DNA of 64,000 bases from Epiperipatus broadwayi (GCA_028023455.1 JAQFVV010000112.1:1612001-1676000); one strand, 5' to 3'; positions 46,429 to 58,600 are shown, numbered from the stretch's first letter. Translations and numbers: made by a program. Notes: generated from the letters alone by a model not told the origin.

Positions 46429-46966
46429 TGTCATATGACTGCTTAGAAGTGAACTATTCCAGATTCCTTGACTGATTGGCTAGCATTCGGTCACTATCTA
46501 ATGGGGATAAATCCTTTGTTGAGGTTTGTGCACATAATCCGAGTATTTCCAGCAAGATAGAGGATCTGCCATTAAATAGACTTCGGAAGTAAGGCAGAGA
46601 GAGCAGTTACTTCTGTCAAGCTGAATGCTCTCCAATAAACCCTCTGCCATCAGTAAAGGTATTTTCTCTAGTCATTATCATGACATCCATGCAGCCGACT
46701 CAAGACGACTTGTCCTGCAGTCAGAAGAGTCTGAACTAGAGTCAACTCGAGGCAAACTGTACTGCACAGCCGGAAGTCTTACTTGAACTCACAAGGCAAG
46801 TTACTTATATAGCTGAAAGTGAGTTCCATTATTCAGCATTATATAGACTATATTTATATGTTTTATTAAGTAATGTGTGTATATTTTTGTCACTAACATA
46901 AATTATACATATTAATTGTTGGTTTCATCATTTATCTGTTGGTTTGAAACCGAACCTGTAAATTTA
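46429..46966 (+). mobile_element. 3' LTR of the Ty3/gypsy retrotransposon
   Basis: Opens TGTCATATGACTGCTTAGAA and ends GAACCTGTAAATTTA. CTCCAATAAACCC at about 46631 could be the LTR polyadenylation signal. Compared with the 5' LTR it has extra internal sequence around 46580-46620 and 46715-46800. Confidence 0.82.
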
Positions 46967-47040
46967 TTGAATTAATTTGCAGAGAATAAACTAATTATAA
47001 AGTCATTAATGACAAGGTGTCCATGACAGTAATGTTCTGT
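46967..47040 (+). repeat. 74-bp direct repeat, right flank of the gypsy element
   Basis: TTGAATTAATTTGCAGAGAA to GACAGTAATGTTCTGT, matching 41895-41966. It is far longer than the 4-6 bp duplication an integrase makes. Confidence 0.88.
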
Positions 47041-47044
47041 AAAT

Positions 47045-47670
47045 AAGAACATTAAAAGATGTTTTATATAGATTTTTATAATATCTTACATAACTGGGTG
47101 CCTTAAGCATCACAAAGATGTTATGCTTAAAAGAAATTTAATACATGCTTTCAACAGGCAGGTGGGGATAAAAGATAAGATAGAAAAAAAAACAAGAAAT
47201 ATAAGAATTACAGGAAATTCCAACTCTGATGGGTGGTTATTAAGAATACAAAAGATAGAAATAAGAATTAAAAAGAAGATTCTAAAAATAAAATAATTTT
47301 ACAACACTGGAGAAATGGGAATTTAAAATTTGTGCTAGTCCTAGACAGGAAAAGCTTTTCGCAATCTACAAATATTAACTTGTTGCTTTCACATATCTGA
47401 AGATGATGCATAATTGGAGAAATCATCTGAGGAGTGAAATAGCAGATGAACAAATTGCTTTTTAAAAAGTTTACTTTAGATTGTAATAGCTATTAGATGG
47501 ATGAAAACAACAAGAAACTATTGTTAGGAGTTCTGCTTCATTAATTATTCCACCTTTTGATAGTGCTAACTGTTCTAAATTATGAAAAATAATAAAATAT
47601 TTTGTTCTTGTAATTCTCACAGCTGCAGTAAGAATAAAAACATAATAAGATGGTCTCCTAAACATAAAAG
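47045..47670. other. Unassigned sequence between gypsy element and palindrome
   Basis: Mixed composition; short open pieces on both strands (LKFVLVLDRKSFSQSTNIN on +) hint at old transposon sequence, but no family could be named. Confidence 0.35.
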
Positions 47671-49068
47671 GAATCCAAGCAAAACTTTCCATACATTAGT
47701 GCCAACAAGAGCAATCAATGGATGCCAGAAGGCTTGTGCATAAAATCCCTATCTAGTGCCTACTCATCCAATATCCCCAGACTAGTTTCTGGCTTGCGGC
47801 CTTCATCAATGAGGAGTCTTGGATCTGAGAGCACTGCACCTAGATCTTAGGATCTAATACAACCCTCCAGCAGCCACCTTTTAACTCTACTTAACTACAA
47901 AACTATGAGAATGAAATTGAAAAGACAATAATATTTTCAATCTAAGCTCAATAGCTTATATAGTCATATGGGTCTGAACCCAATTCAGCACCCATACATT
48001 TTGGTGTATTTGGCTCTTTAATAACCATAGCCACCACTATCCTATTAGGCAGGATTGGTGTTAAACCACTAAACATCACATGATCACTCTCATACTAGCA
48101 CATAATTGTTATTAAACAAAGCAAAACTCTCAACACAGTAGTGCCAACAAGAGCAATCAATGGATGCCAGAAGGCTTGTGCATAAAATCCCTATCTAGTG
48201 CGCACTCGTCCAATATCCCCAGACTAGTTTCTGGCTTGTGGTCTTCATCAGTGAGGAGCCTTGGATCTGAGAGCACTGCACCTGGATCTTAGGATCTAAT
48301 CCCTCCAGCAGCCACCTTTTAACTCTACAAAACTATGAGAATGAAATTGAAAAGACAATAATATTTTCAATCTAAGCTCAATGGCTTATATAGTTAAGTA
48401 GAGTTAAAAGGTGGCTGCTGGAGGGTTGCATTAGATCCTAAGATCTAGGTGCAGTGCTTTCAGATCCAAGCCTCCTCACTGATGAAGGTCACAAGCCAGA
48501 AACTAGTCTGGGGATGTTGGATGAGTAGGCATTAGATAGGGATTTTATGCACAAGCCTTCTGGCATCCCTTGTTGGCACAAGATGGCACTACTGTATGGA
48601 GAGTTTTGCTTTGTTTAATAACAATTATGTGCTAGTATGAGATAGTGATCATGTGATGTTTAGTGGTTTAACACCAATCCTGCCTAATAGGATAGTGGTG
48701 GCTATGGTTGTTAATGAGTCAAAGACACCAAAATGTATGGGTGCTGAATTGAGTTCAGACCCATATGACTATATAAGCTATTGGGCTTAGATTGAAAATA
48801 TTGTTTTCCAATTTCTTTCTCATAGTTTTGTAGTTAAGTAGAGTTAAAAGGTGGCTGCTGGAGGGTTGCATTAGATCCTAAGATCTAGGTGCAGTGCTCT
48901 CAGATCCAATGTTCCTCATTGATGAAGGCTACAAGCCCAGAAACTAGTCTGGGTATATTGGATGAGTAGACACTAGATAGGGATTTTATGCACAAACCTT
49001 CTGACATCCACTGATTGCTCTTGTTGGCACAAGATGACACTACTATATGGAGAGTTTTGCTTTGTTTT
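47671..49068. mobile_element. Foldback-family locus 3: 1.4-kb palindrome (F-F-R-R)
   Basis: Two forward units (about 47693-48065 and 48066-48394) are mirrored by two reversed units (48395-48665 and 48666-49068). The symmetry centre is near 48394. GCCAACAAGAGCAATCAATG on the left pairs with its reversal at 49009-49029; GGTGGCTGCTGGAGGGTTG occurs twice on the right and reversed twice on the left. Arms are roughly 690 bp and highly similar, more so than in loci 1 and 2, so this copy is the youngest or has been homogenised. No ORF. Confidence 0.87.
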
Positions 49069-49403
49069 GATGATTGTTCTTTTTTTAGACTTGTACTATA
49101 AAATTAAATTAATTAGAGCTAACTAAGTGATCAATTTTAAAATTTTTAATAAAAGTAAGTATTGCTTAGGAGTTCGTAACCACTTGAAATAGCTTCAGTT
49201 AGCTTCTCTACCACTGGATCAAACCATTGGAACAAAAGCAAATCTTTAATGCAAGGTTTCATTATCCTTTAACAAGAATATAAGTTGTTTTATTATTATG
49301 AATTTGAAAATCCTAAAAGTTTACACCTTACTTATATTTTTAAATCAGCAAATATGTAAATATATATCTTACTATAGATATTATATAAGTAAAATTGTAT
49401 AGA

Positions 49404-49911
49404 TTATTTATGGAGCGCATAATTAACATGCAACATTGAGTTACAAAAAAAAACATCTAAAAGAAAATTTTTATAAAATATCTGACAATTACAAAAGCGT
49501 ATTTTATCATCAACGCGATCAATAGGCATGACACATGTTTCACTATCTCCAGAAAATGGACAAGTTAATTTACATATGCAATTGCATACATTACCATTTA
49601 TCAATATCACAATGATTTAAAATCTGTTTTGGTTATGATTATGAGGAACAAAACCTTGAAAGCGCTTGGCCTACATTAATTTGCTTTGATTGTTTACCTA
49701 CCATTAACAGCTTCTTTACCAAAGTGTTAAAGTGCTTGTATATACTATTTTACAATATAAAAAACTTAGAATAAAAATTACAGAAAAGCGTAAAAAAAAA
49801 AACAAATAAACAGTTACCAGATTTGTGTACATTACAAATTTGTCGGTTATGAGAGAAGGCTTCAAGTAGCAATGTAAATATCGGAAGGAGGTGGACAAGA
49901 CATGATCTCAT
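49404..49911 (-). CDS. Candidate small secreted Cys-rich gene (speculative)
   Basis: On the - strand an ATG at 49909-49911 opens MRSCLVHLLPIFTLLLEAFS, a good signal-peptide profile, then HNRQICNVHKS, and reaches a GTAACT donor-like site at 49817. Some 200 bases further on, a second open stretch (about 49600-49407) is Cys-rich: VCNCICKLTCPFSGDSETC, then RFCNCQIF, ending in a stop. No acceptor that joins the two in phase was found, so an exon pair is only a hypothesis. No homology recognised. Confidence 0.22.
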
Positions 49912-49919
49912 AAAATTTA

Positions 49920-51170
49920 ATTTATTTAAAAATAATACTAATTTTACTTTGGAATTGAGACAACAAACTTCAGTTTTTAAATGTTTAGTAGAAAGAATTG
50001 ATGACAAATTATACCGTTTAATATACTCATAGATATTTACATTGAAAATTGCATTACCACCCTTTTCAACTTTTTTCAATAGTCAAACAGTAATTTTTCA
50101 ATTTAAACAATCTAAGATCACATTTGTAAAACTAATGTTTAAAAGAAAAACTCACAAATACAAATGAATATAATATACAGAGGGAGAAATAAAAAGCAAT
50201 TTACATTACTTAAAAAATTTAATTTGATACCTATTTGCACATGAAATAATGTACTTCTTTAAAAATCTTATCCCCTCAAATTTACATATATATCATTGCT
50301 CAGACCAATTGAAGAAATGGATACATGGAACATCAGAATATTATAAAAGTCATTTTCTCTTCTTTCTTTAGTCATACATTCTGTTGAAATAAATGATAAA
50401 CCTATCAGAAAAGCTATAGAAATTGATAAAAATAATTTTAAAAAATATGTTTTAATATTTACAAATACCTACTCAAAGAATTGCATCACAAATCCTATTA
50501 ATACATTTGTCTTGTATTCTTTTTTTTTTTATTTTGGAATTTATGAATATTAAAATTGTATCCAGATTTTTTTTTTTTAATCCAGCTGCTAATTTCTCGA
50601 ATAAGTAGGGTATTAGTGAATTATCAAACAATTTTAGATACAATAACATAATTGCAATAATTAGCCATTTAAATATTCTCCTTCCATTAACTTTTCTATA
50701 TTGGCTACGTTAGTACTGACATAAAGGTATCTCAACATCTATACACACAATGCAATACAATACTTTTATTTAGATTTTTAAAATAGTTGACAATTTCAAT
50801 TGTTCAACAGCGTTCCTAATAACTGTGAATATAAAATACATATAAATACTATTATCGTAACAAAAATTATGAATTGAGAAGAATACTTTTTGTTAGTATT
50901 ATATGTGTTGTGTACTTAAGGCTCTGAGGAAGCTTATAAATAGTCGAAATTATAAGTTATTTTAAAAGTTTAGATAAAATATTGTATTATATATTATTTT
51001 TTTATATTGAATTATACTCTACTTTTTTCCCCATATTAACAGTATTTTTTACCTATCTTATACAAAACTTAAGAAAATATTTGATATATTTTATCCATAA
51101 ATATTCATATCAAACAATGTAAGTGCATATATGTAAATAGAATAGTTTTTTGGTTAATCTGTGTTAGTTT
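49920..51170. other. AT-rich intergenic DNA; CTGAGGA...GAAAT motif at 50924-50949
   Basis: Mostly low-complexity. At 50924 CTGAGGA is followed after 15 bases by TCGAAAT, like the repeat ends at 1001 and 7569. It may belong to the 3' flank of the neighbouring Penelope-like element. Confidence 0.4.
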
Positions 51171-51177
51171 TAATTCT

Positions 51178-52004
51178 CAAAATTTTGACGAAATAGCATC
51201 TGCCATTGTCAAGGTTAACTTTTCAAAGAAAAATTGTTAGATCTCAAATAATAATGAGATTGAATGTGTAATAAAAAATGAAATTGAGCATGAAGTAGTT
51301 AAGCATTCACAATATGTGAATTAACAAAAACGTTTATTTTCTTCAGTTTCACCGTTAATTGTTTTCACATTTATATTAGAAGAGAGAAAATAAGTCATCT
51401 CCATAAAGCAATATTATGTTGTGCTTCGTGAACTATTTAAACTAGTTGGTCTTTTTAATATTTCAATTGACTCCCTTGTGGTTCTCAATTCATTTTTTTC
51501 CAAATTAGCAAATGTTTTGGCGTTATCAAAATCACGTTTGTGAATAATTTCTAAAAAATGTGGAGTAAAAGCTGATATTTTTAATTTCTGATTAAAAGCA
51601 TTTTTGTGTTCATTAAATAGTCTATTAGACTGATATGCATAGCTTTTCGAACACTGTAAACATAGAATTTCATAACCCCCCTGATATTCCAAAAGTACTC
51701 TGCCTTTAGGTTTATGGGGGGGAAAATTTTTTTTTGCTAGTGGAAAAAGTAATCTTTACGTTAAAACTAGATAGACTTCTGCTGATTTTATCAGTGATTT
51801 CTTTAACATAAGGTAAAACCACTCTATAACTAATTGAATTTTCGTCTTTTCAGTATCAATGCTGTGTAATGCCTTGTATATGATGTTTTCATTGTTAACC
51901 CTTAAAAAGTAGAATATTTTTTGTTATATTTCTTCACGAGTAAGATGAACATCTGATGACCTACAAGCACCTCAGATTTTTTGCTACAGAAAATATTTAT
52001 ACAG
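51178..52004 (-). pseudogene. Penelope-like element: linker and GIY-YIG endonuclease (part of split copy)
   Basis: From 51692 to 51414 (-) 92 codons read YEILCLQCSKSYAYQSNRLF, NEHKNAF and then KRDFDNAKTFANLEKNELRT with TRESIEIL. This is the GIY-YIG endonuclease domain typical of Penelope-like elements (GxYxIPCxxCxxxYIGxT...R...EHK...R..REAIEI), but with the GIY/YIG residues eroded. The upstream linker (51710-52000) matches 63290-63540 closely. The element is cut at about 52004 by the 3' end of an RTE; its RT half is at 62584-63230. Confidence 0.8.
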
Positions 52005-53711
52005 GATAATCATCATCATCAACCATTATCAATCCATTGCAGGATGAAAGTCGAATTTCAATCCATCTCCAATCTTTAGCTTCTCCACGTCACCCCTGTA
52101 CACTCTTATCTCATCCATCCATCTCATGTGGTCTCTTTCTGGGTCTTTTGCAGTCTCTCAGAATCCAGTTTAAGATTTCAATTCTCCATCTATTATCATC
52201 TCTTCTAGTAATATGTCCAGCCCAACTCCTTCAATCTTTTAAATTTTTTCAATGAGGTCAGTAACACTTGTTTGTTCTCTTACCCAATATATTGTGTTCG
52301 ATCTCTTATTACTCCCAAAGTGCATCTCTCCATACTTCTTTGATTGGTCTGAAATCTCTATATTGCTCTTCTATTAAGTGTCCAAGTTTCAGATCCATAA
52401 GTAAGAACTGGTAAAACACATTTATTAAAAACATTTCAAGGCATATTTCCTTTTAGTATCAAGTTATTTCTACCAAAAGCACTCCAACCAAGTTATTTTT
52501 ACCAAAAGCACTCCAATTAAGTTTAATATTATGATTACTTTCACCCATTATGTTTCCATCTGTATTAATAATTTATTGTAGCTGTTAACTTCTAATCATC
52601 ATAATCTTTATTTTCATATTTTGAGAAAATCCATTAAACATTACTTTAGTCATTTTAATATTTATCTTTAGTCCTACTTTCATCTAATAATTCCTGCAGC
52701 TCTAAAGCATTATTTGGAAAAATAACTACATCATCTGCAAAATCTAAATGACTTAAATAATCTCCATTTACTTTCACTTCTTTAGCTTCCCATTTTAATC
52801 CACAAAATATTTCTTGCAGCAGTGCTGTAAAAAGTTTTGGAGATATGGAGTCACCCTGTCTTACACTGGTCTCAATGTTAACTTTCCTAGTATCATTATG
52901 TAATCTTGTTGCAGCTGCATTTTTATAAATATTTTTTAAAATATGACAATATCCTGGATTTATATCTTGATGATTCAATGCTTTAATCACTGAAGAAATG
53001 TTTATAGAATCAAATGCCTTTTCATAATCTACAAATCCAAAGCATAATGGCAACTCATATTCATTTGTCCTTTCTATAACTTCTCTTAATACCTGGATAT
53101 GATCTACTGTACTAAAACCACTTTTAAATCCAGCTTGTTCTCTGTAGATGGAGTTGTAATTACATATCTTGGTAAAAATTTTGTATAAAACATAAAAGAC
53201 TGATAGGTCTGTAATTTCTGATATCTTCTTTATCACCTTTTTAAAATATTAATTTTATTACTGCATTCTTCCAATCATCTGGTACATCTTTATCATTTAG
53301 ACATTTGGTATATAACTTTGCTAAAAAAAATTGTATTTCTTCACCTGCTTCTTTTAGTATATCAATTATAATTGCATCATTACCTGGACCCTTTCCTTTC
53401 TTCATAAATTTAATTGCATGTCTCACTTCTTCATTTAAAATTCTGGGCAATTCGCAAGATACAGTAGATATAGGAGGTACTTGTTCTTTATTATTATATA
53501 ATTATTGATAGAAGTCTTCTACCCATTTCATGATGTCATCTCTCTTTTTAGTAATAATTCCAACTTTTTTATTATTGCAGATATAAAATTCCTACCAATA
53601 CCAAAATGTTGTTTTACACTCTTGAGACTTTTATTCTCTTCTACAGCTTTCATTGCTAGTTTACAGTTATACTTTCTTATATCATTTTCAATTCTTTTTC
53701 ACACCATTTAA
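52005..53711 (-). pseudogene. RTE-type LINE: reverse transcriptase and C-terminus
   Basis: The 3' tail is GATGATGATTATC read from 52018 down to 52006. The C-terminal tail (SWAGHITRRDDNRW) lies at about 52160-52260. The 193-codon frame 53236-52655 reads EQAGFKSGFSTVDHIQVLRE, CFGFVDYEKAFDSI, RQGDSISPKLF and LDFADDVVIF, with the catalytic FADD intact at 52730-52742. 53450-53241 adds the fingers (KGKGPGNDAIIIDILKEAGE). Stops separate the pieces. Upstream parts lie at 54720-55290 and 61812-62150. Confidence 0.88.
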
Positions 53712-53758
53712 TAAAATTTAGAGATATTCAATCCTTTTTAATGCATCATTTTTGTATA

Positions 53759-54714
53759 CACCTGGGTCTCGTTTTACGCGATAGGTTCCTGAGAAAACGC
53801 GCAAATGAAATCGTGCAGAAATAGACGTAACTTACCATGAAAAGGGGGGGATATGGACTGTGATTTTTCAAAGATCACGTAAAAGCAAAGCACCAACATA
53901 AAATTACTTTAAAATTCGTGCAAAAAAAAATAAGGAAATAAAATATGACTAATAAAAAATTTCAAATTTGAAAAAAATTGATACAAGACAAACTTTTTTA
54001 AACTATATTATTTAATTTTATTCAAAACAATATATTTTTATGCATAATTTACAGTAATTTACATTTTTTATACACGTTTTAATTATTATCGCTATTTGCC
54101 GTTAAACAGGTTCGTTTGCAAACTGGTAAAAAATCAGATTCTTCACAAAAGGAAATACAACTAGCGCCAACGTCACTCTCATGTTGTGTTAATGGTTTTC
54201 TGGTGACAACGTAATTAGTAATTAATCTAACAACTAAAAATTAAATTCTTATTTTTGTCTTTAATTTTTTAATTTTCAATTTTAATTGTGCCCACTGCTA
54301 TTACTCACTTTTTAAAAATAAACTTGTGGACACTAAATGATTAATAATTGATTACGTTCTTTTTTAAAAAGCAAAAACAGAATGTGATTTAAAGTGCAAA
54401 ATTAACACGCACAATGTTTGAACAAATTTACATTATAATCTTGTAAAATTTATTGTGTGTATACATAAAATGTGGAAATCATGATTTTAATTTCATTATT
54501 GCATAAAATCTTATTATAAAGCACTGAAAATATTGAAATTACTAAGATGAAAGTCGAATTCCAATAATGTGCTATTACTTTCAATATGACGTAAGTGTGT
54601 GAAATTTATTATTTAAAGTAATAGCGCATTATCAAAGTTCGACTTCTGGAGAAACATGAATCGCGTAACTTCAAACTCGCATTAAATAAATCCGCATAAA
54701 AAGAGACCCAGGTG
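53759..54714. mobile_element. Pogo/Tc1-type non-autonomous DNA transposon, nested in the RTE
   Basis: Ends CACCTGGGTCTCGTTTTACG and (reverse complement of the right end) CACCTGGGTCTCTTTTTATG; the first 12 bases are identical. A TA flanks each side. The length is 956 bp and there is no transposase ORF. Perfect 12-bp termini plus TA duplication indicate the IS630/Tc1/mariner/pogo group. Joining its flanks restores continuity of the RTE sequence. Confidence 0.85.
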
Positions 54715-54719
54715 TATCT

Positions 54720-55291
54720 TCATATTTTTTCATAAATTCTCTAGTCTCAGTAGAAATTTTATTGGTCAATTGCTGCTTTTTTCTACCAGCTATCCTTGCA
54801 GTTTTTAAAAGTGTATCAGTTATTTTCTTATTAATTTCATTCAAATCTGAATCATGTTCAAAATCTACTAATACTTGAAACCGATTTGTAAGTTCAAATT
54901 TAAATCATTGGAATGTTTCTGAAGATTAGAAATATCAACTGTAAATATTGTTTTTGTTAATAATTTTTATCTCTCTAGTTTTGCATTAACACGTATCTTA
55001 CATCTTACTAATCGATCACCACTTTCTGTACTAAATTTATTAAGAACATTACAAACTTGAAATATGTATTTTCTGTTAGTCAAAATATAATCCAATTCTG
55101 TTGCCTTCATTTTGATGCCTCCATGCCCATTTCTTTTTAACATTTTTCTCAAAAAAAGACTTCATAATATAAAGTTTATCTTTTTCTGCAAACTCCACAA
55201 GTCTATGTCCACTCTCATTTCTATTACCATAACCAAAATTACCTATAGCACTTTCATTTGTTTATCAATTCTAGCATTAAAGCCTCCCATA
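54720..55291 (-). pseudogene. RTE-type LINE: endonuclease part and linker
   Basis: 55152-54967 (-) reads ELDYILTNRKYIFQVCNVLN and DRLVRCKIRV, the C-terminal part of the RTE apurinic-type endonuclease (DYILTN...D/HRLVRCK). Just upstream MGGFNARID marks the GDFNA motif, at 55290, where the Tx1-like LINE is inserted. A His expected in SDHRLV is replaced (GDRLV). Confidence 0.8.
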
Positions 55292-55399
55292 CTTTTTATT
55301 CTAATTAAAAACAAATTTAAGCAAAATTAAGAACTTTTTAACAGAAGGACTATCAAAATAAAAATTGCTTTGTGTGATGCAAATAGCTGCCAAGGTTAA

Positions 55400-57916
55400 A
55401 CCCTCAGCCTATATTGAAAAAATGGAAAATTCCACAGAAAGTGATAGTAGTACAGAAAATGAGTTTATTAAGGCTTCTAAGAAGAAAAATAAGAAAAAAT
55501 ATTAAAAGTGCAGATTCTAATGTTAAGGGGAGTGTGGATGAAAGTTATGCCCTTAATTTAAGAAATAAAAATTGGTTTTCTAATGATAATCAATGATTAC
55601 TTAAAAAAGTTTTCATGCAAATCTAGAATAAAAGAAAGAACTTCAGGACTTTTAACCCATAAGAAAACATTGAAGGAATTAAAAAAGAACAACTCTGTGA
55701 AAAATCTAAATAGAAATACCATTGGGAAGCAAAGTTATAGTAGAAAAACTGCAGAAGCTTTGCAGCTGGGAAAAAACTGGAAAGGACTAAAAATAATCTC
55801 ATTTTCAAAAGTGATTACTAAAGAGAAAGACCAGACCTTCAATTCAACACCAGAATTACATTCCTCGGATGTTCCTGAGGGGGAGTTATGGGCAAAAAAC
55901 TCATAGTACAGTGGCACTCCCCCAAAAAAGTTTATTTCAAAAAAACAAAAATTTCAAAGAAAAAGATAACGAATTGGATTCCAAAGGAAAAATACAGCAT
56001 TTAAAATCCAAATCCCAAAGTAGATGTTGACTCACAAACAAACCAGGGAGAGAGAGAAAGTTCTGGGATAATCACTAAGTCAGTGTCTAACGAGAGCTCA
56101 AACACAAAAATTACTTCTAATGTTAAACCTAAATCCTCATCAGTCCAATTCCTATTATTCTGATTACACCAAGAAGACAAAGAGCCCACAATTAACAGGA
56201 GTGAGAACAAAGGGACCCAGAATCTTGAAGCAGTTAAAAACAAAAGTATCAATGTTGAAGAATTCCCAGAACTTAATTCAAATGTTAATAATGAAGTGAA
56301 TAAAAGATACATACCAAAGACTGAGAAGTTTTCAGTTGGCAATGAAAAGACATCAAAGCTTTCATATGCTCAGAAAGTTATCAATGGTAATAAAAGGAAA
56401 GGCTTTGGGGGTTCTTCCTCCCAGGCTTCAACAACAGATATTCCACAAGTAAAAATGATTGAAAAAGTACATAAACTTTTAGAAAATGAAGATAAGGTGA
56501 TTGAACAGGAAGACAGAAAAATTATTGAAGAACAAGTGGGTCAAAATTATGAAAGTGGTCCACTACCACATTCTACAGTAAATGAAAGATTTAATTGGTC
56601 AATTAATGATTACCTTTTAAAGTCATCCCAAATTTATAAACATGAATGTACTCTGATCTCTACCATGGACAATAGTATCAATCACTACTAATTCCCAATA
56701 CAAGAACTGTATGGCCTCTTTCAGGCTAATAAGCTTTGGACCTCAATATATAAGGTACTTAAGGTACTTTTTCCTCCTAATGACTGGTATGTTGTGGTTC
56801 AATTTAACAACCAGTTCGTGAAGGAGGCATTTAAGTCCAGTCATAAAACTAAAGAATTGTTACTTGGTTTATGTGGAGCTGGATCAGCCACTGTGTTTGA
56901 ATGGTATGGCTCATAAGTGTGGGGTTTATTTCACTAAATCTGACCTGCAGGTGCTGCTTGAGCCATACGGTAAGGTGGTAGTATTTCAATACAGGAGGAT
57001 TCGAGGTCTAGAAGTGGAGGTTTTTACTAGCTCAGCAGACTTTAAGATCATACTAGCAAAGGGAGTATCACCTTTAAGTATTCCAGATGTTGTAGAGTTT
57101 GGACAGTCATCTGTAATAATATCACTGGGGGGTTCCCCCAGTATTTACATTGTAGTCAAAGGGGCCATTTGATGTGAGTCTGTCCAGAGAGAAGATGACA
57201 TGAGTGCTATGGAAATGAAGATTAAATCTCAATTGCCTAGTCCTCCGGATAATTCCAGGCATAGACTCCAGGCATCGAGGAAGGTTTCAGAGCAGCAGAA
57301 GGCGCCTCCACAAGGAATGTGCAACAAATTGACTCTGGGAAAATTAATATGAAAATAAGAAAGAGTGTCTTAAGCATGGACTCTGATCATGTCGAGGAGC
57401 CATGACAAGATGCTCAAATTAAACATGCCATTTTTGCCACTTCCTCAAAGAACTACAGCCAACAGAACCAAAAGGCATAAGCCAGTATCTCCCACACTGG
57501 ACTCTTGGGAAGATTTGGCAACAGTTTATGACTTAGTTGTCCTTCCAAGGAATGATGCTGATTTTGCTGGAAAACCCAAGAAGAAAACGAGAATAATTTC
57601 CCTCACAATGACAGATGTGTTGGATACTCTAGTACCTGTTGGAATTGGGGTCTCGCCAATGGGGAGTTTACCAATAGAAGGCTTGCCACAGAAGGATATC
57701 CTTACATTTGCTGAAATTGATTTCACCTTGCAGTTGGAGGGCCCTGAATCAGACCTCCCACTATGACAGTTCTCCCCTCCAAAAGTTGATTCTCCCACTA
57801 TGATAAAGACTAATGCTTTACCTGATGTGGTTCTGCAGGTGGCCATGAAGGAGGTGGCACTCCCTCAGTCAGTGGAGAAGCCAAAGTCAGATTCAGGGGA
57901 CCCTTTAGTTTCTTAA
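55400..57916 (+). pseudogene. Tx1-like LINE ORF1 (gag-like, RNA-binding)
   Basis: Open pieces at 55414-55906, 56296-56691, 56864-57172 and 57389-57766 in changing frames. The start is Lys/Ser-rich, the middle carries KLSYAQKVINGNKRKG, then QVLLEPYGKVVVFQYRRIRG of RRM-like flavour. At about 57140-57190 a zinc knuckle is visible, HCSQRGHLMxVC, whose first Cys is replaced by Tyr. The tail (PVSPTLDSWEDL, MGSLPIEGLP, QLEGPESDLPL) is acidic and Pro-rich. ORF1 proteins coat LINE RNA. Frameshifts make it non-functional. Confidence 0.7.
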
Positions 57917-57929
57917 GGTTTTGAACATG

Positions 57930-58600
57930 CTCAGTTACATTTAAAATTGCCTCTATTAATATCAGGGGCTGAATTCCATCCATAGGGCATATTCATTGGT
58001 TCAGGTTGCAGAACCCTGACATTTTATGCATTTGTGAAACTAAATTGCATTTCCAATTTCTGATTTCAAAGACTCTAAATCTATTACAATCAGCAGGCTT
58101 GTTCCATTACTCCTACTCTAATATTGCTGCAGGAAGAGTGGCTTTTTTGATTAATCATAAAGCTCCAGTATTTTGTTTTAAGATTCTGTGGATTACTTCT
58201 CATTATGTAATTTTCTTAATACAATTCAATGGCCATTTAATTAACATTGTTTATTTATCACAAAATTCTGAATTGGTTCATAGTGTGATCCATGCAATAA
58301 ATATAACATTAAGGCTCAGCCCCTTCCCCGCTATTATTATAAGGTGATTTTAATCATAATTATGAACTTTTCCAATCTAAATACATTAATTGTGTCAATC
58401 AACCACTGGTAAGCAGGGAGAAATTTTTTAAACCTGGAGCTTTTTCCTTTTACAATCGCAAGACAAAATCCTTAATCGACCTTGTGTTTATGTCACCCTC
58501 ACTCTCTCCCTCTGTGGAAGCTGAGCTGTTGCCTTTGGCGTTTTCAGACCATCTGATGCTTGTGGTTTGGATTGGCCCTGTCAGAGGGTGCTAAGACTAT
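57930..58600 (+). pseudogene. Tx1-like LINE ORF2: endonuclease
   Basis: INIRGLN-like start near 57955, then QNPDILCICETKLHF (58006 onward) with the Glu of the ETK motif, GRVAFLINHKAP, and IIRDFN at about 58337, where Gly of GDFN is Arg. FLIDLVF-like and FSDHLM (58545) complete the apurinic endonuclease fold, with the catalytic SDH kept. Several frameshifts. Confidence 0.75.

Noticed and set aside
56001-57846. - strand ORFs of 113 and 106 codons (56001-56342, 57526-57846)
   Set aside because: Antisense shadows of the Tx1-like LINE ORF1.
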